Positions 9,645-18,725 of a stretch of 64,000 bases of DNA are shown in pieces. This DNA comes from Loktanella sp. D2R18 (lineage in GTDB: Bacteria > Pseudomonadota > Alphaproteobacteria > Rhodobacterales > Rhodobacteraceae), in contig NZ_QOCG01000019.1 of the NCBI RefSeq assembly GCF_003318235.1, positions 62,001-126,000 on the forward strand, given 5' to 3'. How positions within the stretch are numbered: position 1 is the first letter of the stretch; every line of letters begins with the position of its first letter. The position numbers and the translations under genes were made by a program. The notes beneath the pieces were generated by a model that was not told the DNA's origin, made no database searches, and saw only the letters and a list, made by a program, of their open reading frames with translations.

Positions 9645-11294
9645 ATGGCCGAGACGACACGCGAAACGATGGAATATGACGTAGTAATCGTTGGCGCAGG
9701 ACCAGCCGGGCTGTCAGCGGCGATCCGCCTGAAACAGCTTGATGCTGATCTTGAGGTCGTCGTGCTTGAAAAAGGGTCCGAAGTTGGCGCGCATATTCTC
9801 TCAGGCGCGGTGCTTGACCCATCTGGCTTGGACGCGTTGATTCCCGATTGGAAAGAAAAAGGCGCGCCGTTGAACGTGCCCGTTGAAAAAGACAATTTCT
9901 ATATGATGGGTGAAGCAGGCCAAATTCGCCTGCCTAATATGGCCATGCCACCGCTGATGAACAACCATGGCAATTATATTGTGTCTATGGGCAACGTGTG
10001 CCGCTGGATGGCTGAACAAGCCGAAGAGCTTGGGGTTGAGATTTTTCCCGGCATGGCCTGTTCCGAACTGGTCTTTGGCGAAAACGGCGAAGTCAAAGGT
10101 GTGGTCGCGGGCGAATTCGGCAAAGCAGCAGACGGGTCAGAAGGCCCTGGCTATGAACCTGGCATGGAACTGCACGGCAAATACGTGTTCCTATCTGAGG
10201 GCGTGCGCGGATCGCTGTCCAAGCAAGTCATCGCCAAATACAATCTGACCGATGGGCATGATGTCCAAAAATACGGTCTCGGCATGAAAGAAATTTGGGA
10301 AATCGACCCTGCCAAGCACAAGCAAGGCACCGTGACCCACACAATGGGCTGGCCTTTGGGCGGCAACGCGGGCGGCGGGTCATTCATCTACCACCTTGAG
10401 AACAATCAAGTATATATCGGGTTCGTGGTCCACCTGAACTATAAAAACCCACATATGTTCCCCTATATGGAATTCCAACGGTTCAAGCATCACCCGATGG
10501 TCGCGGATTTGCTCGAAGGCGGCAAACGCGTCGCATACGGCGCGCGTGCAATCACCGAAGGCGGCTATCAGTCTATGCCAAAACTGACCTTCCCCGGCGG
10601 CGCACTGCTGGGCTGTTCAGCGGGTATGGTCAACGTACCGCGGATCAAAGGCAACCATAACGCCATGCTGTCAGGCATCGCCGCCGCCGAAGCTGCGGTC
10701 GCCGCGATCAAAGAAGATCGCCAAAGCGATGAGCTGACCGATTATGAAACAGCAGTGCGCGAAGGGGACATCGGCGCAGACCTGAAAAAAGTACGGAACG
10801 TGAAACCGCTTTGGTCACGATTTGGACTACTCGCTTCATTGACGGTCGGCGCGATGGACATGTGGACCAACACATTTGGGTTCTCGCTACTTGGCACGCT
10901 CAAGCACGGAAAATCTGATGCAGAGGCGACAGAGGACGCCAGCAAGCACAAGGTCATCGACTATCCGAAACCAGACGGAAAGCTGTCGTTTGATCGTCTG
11001 ACCAACGTGTCGTTCAGCTTTACCAACCACGAAGAAAGCCAGCCCGCACATTTGCAGCTGACCGACCCATCCGTGCCGGTTGATGTGAACCTCGCCAAAT
11101 ACGCTGGCCCATCCGCGCGGTACTGCCCGGCTGGCGTCTACGAATTCATTCACGAAGAAGGCAAAGACACACAGTTTGTGATAAACTTCCAAAACTGTGT
11201 GCACTGCAAAACCTGCGACATCAAAGACCCAAGCCAGAATATCACCTGGACGGTCCCACAAGGCGGTGACGGGCCGAATTACCCAAATATGTAA
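9645..11294 (+). CDS. ETF-ubiquinone oxidoreductase
   Basis: Passes electrons from electron-transfer flavoprotein to ubiquinone, linking fatty-acid and amino-acid oxidation to the respiratory chain at the inner membrane. The 549-residue protein has the FAD-binding GAGPAG at 17-22 and a C-terminal ferredoxin-like 4Fe-4S site with Cys494, Cys518, Cys521 and Cys524 (CVHCKTC). Length matches the family. AGGA precedes the start and a strong terminator follows. The ETF subunits are not in the window. Confidence 0.96.
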   Translation: MAETTRETMEYDVVIVGAGPAGLSAAIRLKQLDADLEVVVLEKGSEVGAHILSGAVLDPSGLDALIPDWKEKGAPLNVPVEKDNFYMMGEAGQIRLPNMAMPPLMNNHGNYIVSMGNVCRWMAEQAEELGVEIFPGMACSELVFGENGEVKGVVAGEFGKAADGSEGPGYEPGMELHGKYVFLSEGVRGSLSKQVIAKYNLTDGHDVQKYGLGMKEIWEIDPAKHKQGTVTHTMGWPLGGNAGGGSFIYHLENNQVYIGFVVHLNYKNPHMFPYMEFQRFKHHPMVADLLEGGKRVAYGARAITEGGYQSMPKLTFPGGALLGCSAGMVNVPRIKGNHNAMLSGIAAAEAAVAAIKEDRQSDELTDYETAVREGDIGADLKKVRNVKPLWSRFGLLASLTVGAMDMWTNTFGFSLLGTLKHGKSDAEATEDASKHKVIDYPKPDGKLSFDRLTNVSFSFTNHEESQPAHLQLTDPSVPVDVNLAKYAGPSARYCPAGVYEFIHEEGKDTQFVINFQNCVHCKTCDIKDPSQNITWTVPQGGDGPNYPNM

Positions 11295-11296
11295 GT

Positions 11297-11325
11297 AAAA
11301 AAGGGGCCGAAAAGGCCCCTTTTTT
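11297..11325 (+). terminator. Rho-independent terminator after ETF-QO gene
   Basis: A GGGGCC/GGCCCC stem at 11303-11308 and 11314-11319 with a GAAAA loop, flanked by A and T runs, begins 2 bp after the ETF-QO stop. The A and T runs on the two sides mean it could also act on transcripts of the convergent DUF4139 gene. Confidence 0.9.
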
Positions 11326-11337
11326 ACGCGGCATCCG

Positions 11338-11358
11338 TAGGGTGGATTTTAATCCACC
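11338..11358. repeat. Short palindromic repeat, copy 1
   Basis: GTAGGGTGGATTTTAATCCACC: an inverted repeat (GGTGGATT/AATCCACC) preceded by GTAG. Similar elements occur near 22344 and 31929. This copy lies against the 3' end of the DUF4139 gene, just after the ETF-QO terminator. It behaves like a REP-type intergenic repeat family. Confidence 0.75.
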
Positions 11359-13026
11359 TTACCGCAAAACATATCCACCCGGCCATGTCAGCGTGTAATC
11401 AAGCGCGATCTCTGCGCTCTCACCCGCTGGCACATTCAGATCCCATTCGAGGATGCCACGCCGCCCTTCGGGGTTCGTGCGGTCAGCGGATGGGCTGGCC
11501 GAAACGGTCACTTCGAGGTCATCCTGTTCCGAATAAGGCACCGCGTCACGCAGCAAGACATCCCAGTCTTGACCCGTCAGGTTTTCGACAGTGATCACCG
11601 CCTCTTCTTTCAGCTCATTTGTACTGCTGAACACGCCGCGGTCGCCTTCTGACCGGTTTGGGGTCATGCGGTTCAAGATAATCCCGTCTAATGGACCAAA
11701 GCCCATCTGCGTGTCCGTACCCGACGCAATCAACGGCAATTCACTAAAGCCAATCATCGTGCCATCCGCAAACATCAAGGCCGTGCCGGGCAGCAGTAAT
11801 TCATCCGTCGTATTCGTAAATTCGGCGACGCGGTAAGCAATGTTGTCACGGCTTGGCACCGCTTCGGCCCAGACATCAGCGTCCAACGACAGGGTATCAA
11901 GCGGTAGGCGCAAATCTTCGACACCATTGCGAATATTTACGCGGCCCGGATAGGTATAGGTCACAGCAGCCCCGCTGAAATCTGCGGTCGCGACCACGGC
12001 AGGTGCCATCTCGGCGACCATCGCCATAGGCGCCGGCGCGTCCATCAAGGCAACAGACCCGGACATTCGGTCAGATACCGCACGCACATTGCGTTCTTTC
12101 TCTAGATCTTCTTCGGATACAATCTGGCGCAACGGCGCCCAAACGCCGCTGGGGGCGATTTGTTCACCTGGACGTGCGGTAGATAGCACCAGCTTTACAT
12201 CCATCCAATCTTGACCGCTGCTTTGGCTGATCACCACCGACCGATCCAGATCAAACACAGGCGCATCTCCAGTCGTCAGCCGCATATCGTAAACGGGTGC
12301 CCAATTGGCAAAGCCTTCTTGGGTGCTAACATCAATCGCGACTTCGCCCGCCTCAGCCATCAAAACAGAAAACGTCAAAACTGATCCGTCTTTTTCAGGA
12401 GCCATCAAGGCGTCGAGCGCGCGCAGCGCATCATTCAAGGCCTTCACGTCGTCTTCGCGCGCGCGCTCGGCGGTGCGGGCCTCTTGTTCAGCAGCAAACC
12501 CCGCCTGACGCGTAGCCAAAGTTTCGGCGCCGACCATTTGGGAAAGTGCGCGGATATCATCAATACCATTGGCCGACAATGCATCACCCGCGCTGGCTTG
12601 TGAGAGGCTTTGAAGGAATGCGATTTGCTCATCAGCGGCCTGTATCCGTAACCGGATTTCCGCGATCGCCGTATCACGCATGCGCAGCACGTCCTCAAGC
12701 CGCTCGACCTCATCTTTGGCGGCCTGAATTTCCGGCGAGGTTTGGTCAGGCGTGACGGGCAAACGATCATGCGCAAGGTTCACGGCACCAATTTGCACGC
12801 CTTGCGGTGCGGCCAACCGCAACCCTTCGGTCATGAGCCCTTGGGGTAATCCGGGCACCGTGATTTCATGTTGCCCTGCGGGTAAATCAAGCGTGACCTG
12901 CCGCGTGACCGTCGCAAGGCCGGGGTAGATTGTGACGGTATCAACATGGGCTTCGCCCGTGAAACTATCCGCCAAGGCGGGCGCGCAAAGCGCGATCAAG
13001 CTGGTTGTCAAAAGTGGGCGCAACAT
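11359..13026 (-). CDS. DUF4139 (MuiA-like) secreted protein
   Basis: A 555-residue exported protein of the DUF4139 family, sometimes called mucoidy inhibitor A-like; biochemical role unknown. A signal peptide (MLRPLLTTSLIALCAPALA, about 19 residues) is followed by the family's N-terminal strand region (VDTVTIYPGLATVTRQ), a coiled coil of about 90 residues, and the C-terminal beta-rich DUF4139 domain with SSGQDW and LTGQDWD. The frame is open far upstream, but a GAGGAG site just before 13026 and the signal peptide fix this start. Divergent from the EamA gene. Confidence 0.85.
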   Translation of the reverse strand: MLRPLLTTSLIALCAPALADSFTGEAHVDTVTIYPGLATVTRQVTLDLPAGQHEITVPGLPQGLMTEGLRLAAPQGVQIGAVNLAHDRLPVTPDQTSPEIQAAKDEVERLEDVLRMRDTAIAEIRLRIQAADEQIAFLQSLSQASAGDALSANGIDDIRALSQMVGAETLATRQAGFAAEQEARTAERAREDDVKALNDALRALDALMAPEKDGSVLTFSVLMAEAGEVAIDVSTQEGFANWAPVYDMRLTTGDAPVFDLDRSVVISQSSGQDWMDVKLVLSTARPGEQIAPSGVWAPLRQIVSEEDLEKERNVRAVSDRMSGSVALMDAPAPMAMVAEMAPAVVATADFSGAAVTYTYPGRVNIRNGVEDLRLPLDTLSLDADVWAEAVPSRDNIAYRVAEFTNTTDELLLPGTALMFADGTMIGFSELPLIASGTDTQMGFGPLDGIILNRMTPNRSEGDRGVFSSTNELKEEAVITVENLTGQDWDVLLRDAVPYSEQDDLEVTVSASPSADRTNPEGRRGILEWDLNVPAGESAEIALDYTLTWPGGYVLR

Positions 13027-13183
13027 ATGTGGTCTCCTCATTGGGACTTTGAATAATTGTATGATGGTAGGACGCGCGCCACTACGCAATCCTTGGGTGG
13101 CTTGGAAATTAAATTCATGCGGCGGTTTGCAAGCAATTGACCGCCCCCGTAAAGCCGCCCACACATGCCCGTGGAGGGCCAAT

Positions 13184-14071
13184 ATGCACGCAGTAAATAG
13201 ACACGCCAACCTGATCGGCAGCCTGTGGATGATCGGGGCGATGGCCTGTTTTGCGATCGAAGACGTCTTGTTCAAAGCGGCGTCCCAAAGCATGGCCGTG
13301 GGGCAACTTTTGATGCTTTTTGGCGCGGGTGGCGCGCTGGCGTTTTGGGCTATGGCGATGGTCACCAAAACCCGGTTAATCAGCCGTGATGTTGTATCGC
13401 CCGCAATGCGCGTTCGGGTAGTTTTTGAGGTTCTTGGACGCTTATTCTTTGCGCTTTCCCTTGCGCTGACACCGCTTTCTGCGACTACGGTCATCTTGCA
13501 AGCAACCCCGCTTGTCGTTGTTGCGGGGGCTGCGTTGGTGTTCGGCGAAACGGTTGGTCCACGTCGCTGGGTTGCGATTTTTATTGGGCTGTTGGGTGTT
13601 GTCATCATCATCCAACCCGGCGGTGATAGTTTTACGGCGACGTCCATTCTTGCCCTGATTGGGATGTTTGGTTTCGCGGGGCGCGACCTTGCCAGCCGCG
13701 CGGCCCCTAAAACACTGGGCACCGCCGCATTGGGGTTTTACGGGTTCATGTCCCTCTTTGCTGCTGGCGCACTTTATGCAGCCCATGAAGGCCAGCCGTT
13801 TACGGCAATCACATCCGCAAATGCCCCCTATTTGATCGGGCTCGCATTGGTCGGGGCAGTTGCATATGGCGGGTTGATGAAAGCAATGCGCACGGGCGAA
13901 GTCTCTGCCATCACGCCGTTTCGCTATGTACGGCTGTTGTTTGGGATCGGCTGCGGTGTTTTGTTTTTTGGCGAAACTGTGACACCCGCTATGTTGATCG
14001 GCAGCGCCTTGATTGTGACCTCAGGGCTGGTGATCGTTTGGCGCACAAGAACGCAAAAAGGGACGCCGTAA
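13184..14071 (+). CDS. EamA/DMT family exporter
   Basis: A 295-residue drug/metabolite-transporter superfamily protein with ten predicted membrane helices and two EamA repeats (about residues 10-140 and 155-290). The glycine and proline helix pattern (LTPLSATTVILQATPLVV, FGETVGPRRW) is typical. Substrates in this family are amino acids, nucleobases or other metabolites; none can be assigned. GGAGG six bases before the ATG at 13184 decides the start over the longer open frame. It ends in a hairpin shared with asd. Confidence 0.87.
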   Translation: MHAVNRHANLIGSLWMIGAMACFAIEDVLFKAASQSMAVGQLLMLFGAGGALAFWAMAMVTKTRLISRDVVSPAMRVRVVFEVLGRLFFALSLALTPLSATTVILQATPLVVVAGAALVFGETVGPRRWVAIFIGLLGVVIIIQPGGDSFTATSILALIGMFGFAGRDLASRAAPKTLGTAALGFYGFMSLFAAGALYAAHEGQPFTAITSANAPYLIGLALVGAVAYGGLMKAMRTGEVSAITPFRYVRLLFGIGCGVLFFGETVTPAMLIGSALIVTSGLVIVWRTRTQKGTP

Positions 14072-14082
14072 GCGCCCCTTTT
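14054..14082. terminator. Bidirectional terminator between EamA gene and asd
   Basis: AAAAAGGGACGC and GCGCCCCTTTT form an imperfect hairpin around the EamA stop codon, with A and T runs on opposite sides. The position between two convergent genes suits a two-way terminator. Confidence 0.65.
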
Positions 14083-14104
14083 CCAGCAGTTCGGAACGAA
14101 CCGA

Positions 14105-15127
14105 CTAGCCTTTTTTCAAACACTCACGGCCCAGTACTTCGGCGATTTGCACAGCGTTCAGCGCCGCACCTTTGCGCAGGTTGTCAGAGACACACCACAG
14201 GTTCAGGCCGTTGTCGATTGTGCTATCTTGGCGGATACGGCTGATGAAGGTTGCAAAATCGCCAACGCATTCAATTGGGGTGACGTAGCCTCCGTCTTCA
14301 CGCTTGTCGATCACCATGATGCCGGGGGCTTCGCGCAGAATGTCGCGGGCTTCGTCCTCATCAAGGTGCTCTTCGAATTCAATGTTGATCGCCTCAGAAT
14401 GGCCGACGAACACAGGCACGCGGACACAGGTCGCCGTGACTTTGATAGCCTTGTCGATGATCTTTTTGGTCTCGGCGACCATTTTCCATTCTTCTTTGGT
14501 CGATCCATCTTCCATGAACACGTCGATATGCGGAATCACGTTGAACGCGATCTGCTTGGTGAACTGCTTGGCAGGCTTATCATCGGTCGGATTGTAGATC
14601 GATTTGGTTTGATCCCACAATTCGTCGATCCCACCTTTGCCCGCACCGGACACAGATTGATAGGTGCTGACCACGACACGTTTGATTGTCGCGCGGTCGT
14701 GCAGTGGCTTCAAAGCCACTACCATTTGCGCGGTCGAACAGTTCGGGTTCGCAATGATGTTTTTCTTTGTGTAACCGTGAATTGCATCTGCGTTCACTTC
14801 GGGAACGATCAACGGCACATCGGGATCATAGCGGTAAAGCGAAGAGTTATCGATCACCACACAGCCAGCAGCGGCGGCTTTAGGGGCGTAGATTTTTGTC
14901 GCATCAGAGCCAACAGCGAATAGGGCCATGTCCCAGCCCGTGAAATCAAAGGTATCAAGGTCCTTTGTCTTCAGGGTCTTCTCACCAAAGCTGACTTCGC
15001 TACCCTGCGATTTGCGGCTGGCAAGAGCGACGATCTCGTCCACAGGAAATTCCCGTTCGGCGAGGATGTTCAGCATTTCACGGCCCACGTTACCAGTGGC
15101 CCCTACGACGGCAATTTTATAGCCCAT
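14105..15127 (-). CDS. asd: Aspartate-semialdehyde dehydrogenase
   Basis: Reduces aspartyl phosphate to aspartate semialdehyde with NADPH, at the branch to lysine/diaminopimelate, threonine and methionine. The 340-residue protein starts MGYKIAVVGATGNVG (Rossmann GATGNVG at 9-15), has catalytic Cys130 in NPNCSTAQ and the family's C-terminal CVRVPV and GHSEAINIE blocks. The in-frame extension to 15208 is not homologous; AGGA precedes the ATG at 15127. Usually monocistronic, as it appears here. Confidence 0.97.
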   Translation of the reverse strand: MGYKIAVVGATGNVGREMLNILAEREFPVDEIVALASRKSQGSEVSFGEKTLKTKDLDTFDFTGWDMALFAVGSDATKIYAPKAAAAGCVVIDNSSLYRYDPDVPLIVPEVNADAIHGYTKKNIIANPNCSTAQMVVALKPLHDRATIKRVVVSTYQSVSGAGKGGIDELWDQTKSIYNPTDDKPAKQFTKQIAFNVIPHIDVFMEDGSTKEEWKMVAETKKIIDKAIKVTATCVRVPVFVGHSEAINIEFEEHLDEDEARDILREAPGIMVIDKREDGGYVTPIECVGDFATFISRIRQDSTIDNGLNLWCVSDNLRKGAALNAVQIAEVLGRECLKKG

Positions 15128-15312
15128 GTCATCAATTCCTTTTTGGCGGTTGCTGCCTGTTACACCCTTCGTGAAATAAGGAAAAGAGGCATACAAAATG
15201 CCATGCATCTATCAATGCGCCCGGATCATCAAAAAATACGTCGAAAGCGGATTTTGGGGTTTAGATGTATAGGCTTACATAAGACCCTTTCGTTCAAAAC
15301 GTGATTTGGAAT

Positions 15313-15322
15313 TGTACGTACA
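15313..15322. promoter_or_regulatory. Palindrome upstream of YHYH gene
   Basis: TGTACGTACA is a perfect 10-bp palindrome about 45 bp before the YHYH start, within the 239-bp divergent gap to asd. It could be an operator half, but a 10-bp palindrome may occur by chance. The gap otherwise shows only AT-rich promoter-like sequence. Confidence 0.25.
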
Positions 15323-15366
15323 GCCCGATATGCTGACCGCGAACAACAACCGAAAAGAACCGCCCC

Positions 15367-16386
15367 ATGAAACGCGCCCTCCTTTCACTTGCTACCACCG
15401 CCGTTTTTGCAAGCTCGGCGCTGGCCCAAAGCCAAGCAGAACAAGACCGCTATGATGCGCTTGTGGCACACTATCAATCCGCCACAATCGTTGGAGAGCC
15501 AAGCCTTTCGCCCTGCACATTGTCCGAAAACGCCGCAGGTTATTGCCTGAATATTACGGTGGTTGCGGCCCCAGCGGACCACATTACTGGCCCTTATTGC
15601 CCGCTTAACATTTCCGACACCGCCGAGGCTGGCGGCAAATGGTTCGTCGACGGCAAAGTCATGGATGTCGATGGGGAATTCATCGCCAATCTCTCAGAAA
15701 TTTACCAAGATGACATCTGGCAAATGTTTGATCCAGAAACTGGTGATGTTTTCCTGCGTAACAATGAGATCGGCTGTATCGTGGCCGGTGATCCGACCAA
15801 CGCAACCGGGCAGCCCAACAATATCTGCGTTGATTGTAGCCTCGGCTTTATCGGTGAGACCGTCACCAACACCTATCAAATCCCGCTTAGCCCGGTCCCG
15901 CGTGAAACCAGCGAAAGCGACATCCGTCAAGGCGTCGGTCTAGCGTTCAACGGCGTTAAGGTCGAAGGGCCAGCGCCGCTTGAATTGATCCTTGGCGGGC
16001 ATACACTTGGGCCGTTCGATGATTGCGGGGGGCATATTAACCCTTCCGAAGGCTATCACTATCATGGGATCATGGACGGCTGCGGCGCGCGTGTTGCAGC
16101 CGCGATCGATGGGCATGCGGCACAATTGGGTGTCGCGCTGGATGGGTTTGATCTGTACGAACAGCTTGATCAAGACGGCACAGAACCCGCTGATTTAGAC
16201 GCCTGCCGTGGACATAGCGTAGCGGGGTTGGGCTATCACTACCACGTATCAGATACAGCGACGAACCAAATCCTGCCCTGCCTGACCGGGCAAACCGCCT
16301 GCACCCAACTCAACGAAGACGGCGGCTGTGACCCGTCGCCACGTGGCGGCAGACCGAGCGGCCCACCTCCGGGCGCAGATCAGTAA
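15367..16386 (+). CDS. Secreted YHYH-domain protein
   Basis: A 339-residue exported protein with a clear signal peptide (cleavage after residue 20, SSALA/QSQ). It carries two YHYH motifs at 230-233 and 290-293, each in a Gly/His/Cys-rich setting (GGHINPSEGYHYHG and GHSVAGLGYHYHV), plus many cysteines suited to disulfides in the periplasm. The YHYH family is uncharacterised; paired histidines suggest metal binding, which is inference. The C-terminus is Pro/Gly-rich. It stands alone and its ribosome binding site is weak. Confidence 0.85.
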   Translation: MKRALLSLATTAVFASSALAQSQAEQDRYDALVAHYQSATIVGEPSLSPCTLSENAAGYCLNITVVAAPADHITGPYCPLNISDTAEAGGKWFVDGKVMDVDGEFIANLSEIYQDDIWQMFDPETGDVFLRNNEIGCIVAGDPTNATGQPNNICVDCSLGFIGETVTNTYQIPLSPVPRETSESDIRQGVGLAFNGVKVEGPAPLELILGGHTLGPFDDCGGHINPSEGYHYHGIMDGCGARVAAAIDGHAAQLGVALDGFDLYEQLDQDGTEPADLDACRGHSVAGLGYHYHVSDTATNQILPCLTGQTACTQLNEDGGCDPSPRGGRPSGPPPGADQ

Positions 16387-16396
16387 GATGGGTGCA

Positions 16397-16855
16397 TCAT
16401 ACAGGCAAAGCCGTGGTATGCCGCACCGTCCGTAAAGAAAACGAAGATTGCATCTGCGCCACACCGGGCAGACGCGCCAAATAACGGCGATGGATGCGCG
16501 CGAAATCATCAGTGTCGTCCGCCACGACCTTGAGCAGGTAGTCAGCTGTACCCGCCATCAAGTGGCATTCCAGCACATCTGGCACCAGTGCCACCGCCCG
16601 TTCAAACGCGTCCAGCACCTCATCCGCTTGCGCGCTGAGCGTGATTTCAACAAACACGGTTGTCGGCAGGCCCACTTTGCGCGGGTCGAGCAGCGCAACA
16701 TAATCGCGGATATAGCCGTCTTTTTCCAACCTTTGTACCCGACGGTGGCAAGCCGATGGTGACAGGTTCGCAACCTCGGATAGTTCCGCATTCGACATGC
16801 GTCCAGTTTTTTGCAGCACCTGCAAGATTCGGCGATCGATACTGTCCAGCTCCAT
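16397..16855 (-). CDS. Lrp/AsnC family regulator (likely AldR-type)
   Basis: A 152-residue leucine-responsive-type regulator: an N-terminal winged helix-turn-helix (LDSIDRRILQVLQ to about residue 60) followed by a RAM ligand-binding domain with the ECHLMAGTADYLLKVVADD block. It is divergently transcribed from alanine dehydrogenase, the classical layout for an Lrp-type activator that senses alanine and controls ald. The ATG at 16855 starts the homologous part; the frame is open to 16921. Confidence 0.92.
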   Translation of the reverse strand: MELDSIDRRILQVLQKTGRMSNAELSEVANLSPSACHRRVQRLEKDGYIRDYVALLDPRKVGLPTTVFVEITLSAQADEVLDAFERAVALVPDVLECHLMAGTADYLLKVVADDTDDFARIHRRYLARLPGVAQMQSSFSLRTVRHTTALPV

Positions 16856-16870
16856 GTGACGCACAATCCT

Positions 16871-16890
16871 TTTGAAATTTAAAATATTTA
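16871..16890. promoter_or_regulatory. AT-rich candidate Lrp-type operator
   Basis: The stretch TTTGAAATTTAAAATATTTA lies in the 133-bp gap between the divergent regulator and ald genes. It is much richer in A/T than its surroundings and partly palindromic (AAATTTAAAATATTT), as expected for an Lrp-family site. The assignment rests on position and composition only. Confidence 0.4.
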
Positions 16891-16988
16891 CGCACGATCT
16901 TGCCACAGTTAGCGCAAACAACCAATGCTATTCCCAAAGAAATTGTGCCTGATCAGGCCGAAGGTTTCCCAACACAGGAGGAGAAACA

Positions 16989-18107
16989 ATGCACATCGGT
17001 TGCCCAAAAGAGATCAAACCCCAAGAATTCCGCGTTGGTATGACCCCAAACGCGACACAAGAGGCTGTCAATCACGGCCATAGCGTGACCATCGAAACAG
17101 GTGCTGGGATCGGCGCAGGCTTTAGCGACGCCGACTATATCGCTGCTGGCGCTGCTATCGCAGGCACTGCCGCTGAGATTTTCGCGGCCGCAGATATGAT
17201 CGTTAAGGTCAAAGAACCCCAAGCCGTTGAGCGCAAAATGCTGAGTGAAGGGCAAATTCTATTCACCTATCTGCACCTTGCTGCCGATATGGATCAAACC
17301 CGTGATCTGATGGAATCAGGTGCGACATGTATTGCCTATGAAACGGTCACTGATGATCGTGGCGGCCTGCCACTGCTTGCGCCAATGTCAGAAGTCGCCG
17401 GGCGCTTGGCCCCGCAGGTTGGGGCGTGGACCCTGCAAAAGGCTAACGGAGGACGTGGTGTTTTAATGGGCGGTGTGCCCGGCGTCGGCCCTGCCCGCGT
17501 TGTCGTGATCGGCGGCGGCGTTGTTGGCACACAAGCCGCGAAAATCGCGGCGGGCATGGGCGCGGATGTCACTGTGCTTGACCGGTCGCTTGCGCGGTTG
17601 CGCTATCTTGACGACGTATTTGGTGGGCAGTTCAACACCAGCTACGCCAGCGCAGGCAACACTATAGAGCTTGCCCGTGAAGCAGACATGATCATCGGCG
17701 CAGTATTGATCCCTGGTGCGGCTGCCCCCAAGCTAATCTCGCGCGCGCAATTGGCCGAATTGAAACCCGGTGCAGCGCTTGTGGACGTGGCCATTGACCA
17801 AGGTGGCTGCTTTGAGACATCGCGCGCAACAACCCACCAAGACCCAGTCTACGAGGTCGATGGAATCATGCATTACTGCGTGGCCAACATGCCGGGTGCG
17901 GTCGCGCGCACATCCACAATCGCGCTTGGGAATGCGACGATGCCCTTTATGATCGCATTGGCTGACAAAGGCTGGCGTCAATCCTGCGAAGATGACGCGC
18001 ATCTGCTGCGCGGGCTGAATGTGCATGCAGGCAAACTGACCTATGCTGCCGTTGGAACAGCGCTTAAAATTGACGTGTTATCGCCAAGTGCCGCGCTTAA
18101 GTCATAA
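16989..18107 (+). CDS. ald: Alanine dehydrogenase
   Basis: NAD-dependent interconversion of alanine with pyruvate and ammonia. The 372-residue protein matches the family: start MHIGCPKEIKPQEFRVG, substrate-binding Lys75 and catalytic His96 at the usual numbering, and the Rossmann segment VVVIGGGVVG near 170-179. A very strong AGGAGGAG site precedes the start and a terminator follows. With the divergent Lrp regulator it forms a small alanine-use or ammonia-assimilation unit. Confidence 0.97.
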   Translation: MHIGCPKEIKPQEFRVGMTPNATQEAVNHGHSVTIETGAGIGAGFSDADYIAAGAAIAGTAAEIFAAADMIVKVKEPQAVERKMLSEGQILFTYLHLAADMDQTRDLMESGATCIAYETVTDDRGGLPLLAPMSEVAGRLAPQVGAWTLQKANGGRGVLMGGVPGVGPARVVVIGGGVVGTQAAKIAAGMGADVTVLDRSLARLRYLDDVFGGQFNTSYASAGNTIELAREADMIIGAVLIPGAAAPKLISRAQLAELKPGAALVDVAIDQGGCFETSRATTHQDPVYEVDGIMHYCVANMPGAVARTSTIALGNATMPFMIALADKGWRQSCEDDAHLLRGLNVHAGKLTYAAVGTALKIDVLSPSAALKS

Positions 18108-18111
18108 ACAC

Positions 18112-18142
18112 AAAAAGGCCCGCTAAATCTGCGGGCCTTTTT
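18112..18142. terminator. Bidirectional terminator between ald and mscL
   Basis: AAAAAGGCCCGC, a TAAATCT loop and GCGGGCCTTTTT form a near-perfect hairpin between the convergent ald and mscL genes. It has a T run on either strand and can end both transcripts. Confidence 0.92.
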
Positions 18143-18164
18143 ACCTTTCTCTATAGCGCGAAGC

Positions 18165-18593
18165 TTACTTCTTCAAAGCTGCCAAGATATCCGCAAGTAG
18201 CTCTTCTTGCGTTGGGCCTTTTGGCGCCTCTGGTGCTGCCTCTTCTTCTTTGGCAGCAGCGTCTTTGGCCCGGTTCACTGTCTTTACCAACATGAACACC
18301 ACAAACGCGATAATTAGAAAGTTGATGATAGCCATAATGAACGACCCGTAAGCAAAGATCGATGCGCCAGCTTCGCGCGCAGCTTCGAGCGACGCACCTG
18401 CAGGAACTTCGCCCGCAAGAACCGCGTATTTGTTAGTAAAGTCCATACCGCCGGACACCAGCCCGATGATTGGGTTAATCAAATCGCCCACAAGCGATGT
18501 CACAATCGCCGTAAAGGCGGCACCAATGATGATACCGACAGCCATATCCATGACGTTGCCCTTGGCGATAAAGCTTTTGAATTCGTTGATCAT
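18165..18593 (-). CDS. mscL: Large-conductance mechanosensitive channel
   Basis: Emergency channel that opens under membrane tension during osmotic downshock. The 142-residue protein has the canonical MscL start ([20 protein letters not shown]), TM1 at about 15-40 with the pore-lining glycine/alanine pattern, TM2 at about 80-105 ([19 protein letters not shown]), and a charged C-terminal bundle helix ([14 protein letters not shown]). The upstream open frame to 18791 overlaps the divergent GST gene and is not homologous. Confidence 0.96.
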   Translation of the reverse strand: MINEFKSFIAKGNVMDMAVGIIIGAAFTAIVTSLVGDLINPIIGLVSGGMDFTNKYAVLAGEVPAGASLEAAREAGASIFAYGSFIMAIINFLIIAFVVFMLVKTVNRAKDAAAKEEEAAPEAPKGPTQEELLADILAALKK

Positions 18594-18725
18594 AATTTGT
18601 CTCACTCTTTCTGTTGCGCATTGGCGCACATCATCCTCTATTTTTGGGAAGGTTTCCATAGGTTTTAATCTCGTGCGGCGGACATAAGTCAACGGGGCCA
18701 GACACCGACAATAGGACCACCAATC

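Noticed and set aside
13027..13722. A 787-residue version of the DUF4139 protein
   Set aside because: The extension is antisense to the EamA gene, lacks homology, and the signal peptide begins at 13026.
14147..14923. A 258-codon plus-strand frame over asd
   Set aside because: Same reasoning: a shadow of the real gene with unnatural composition.
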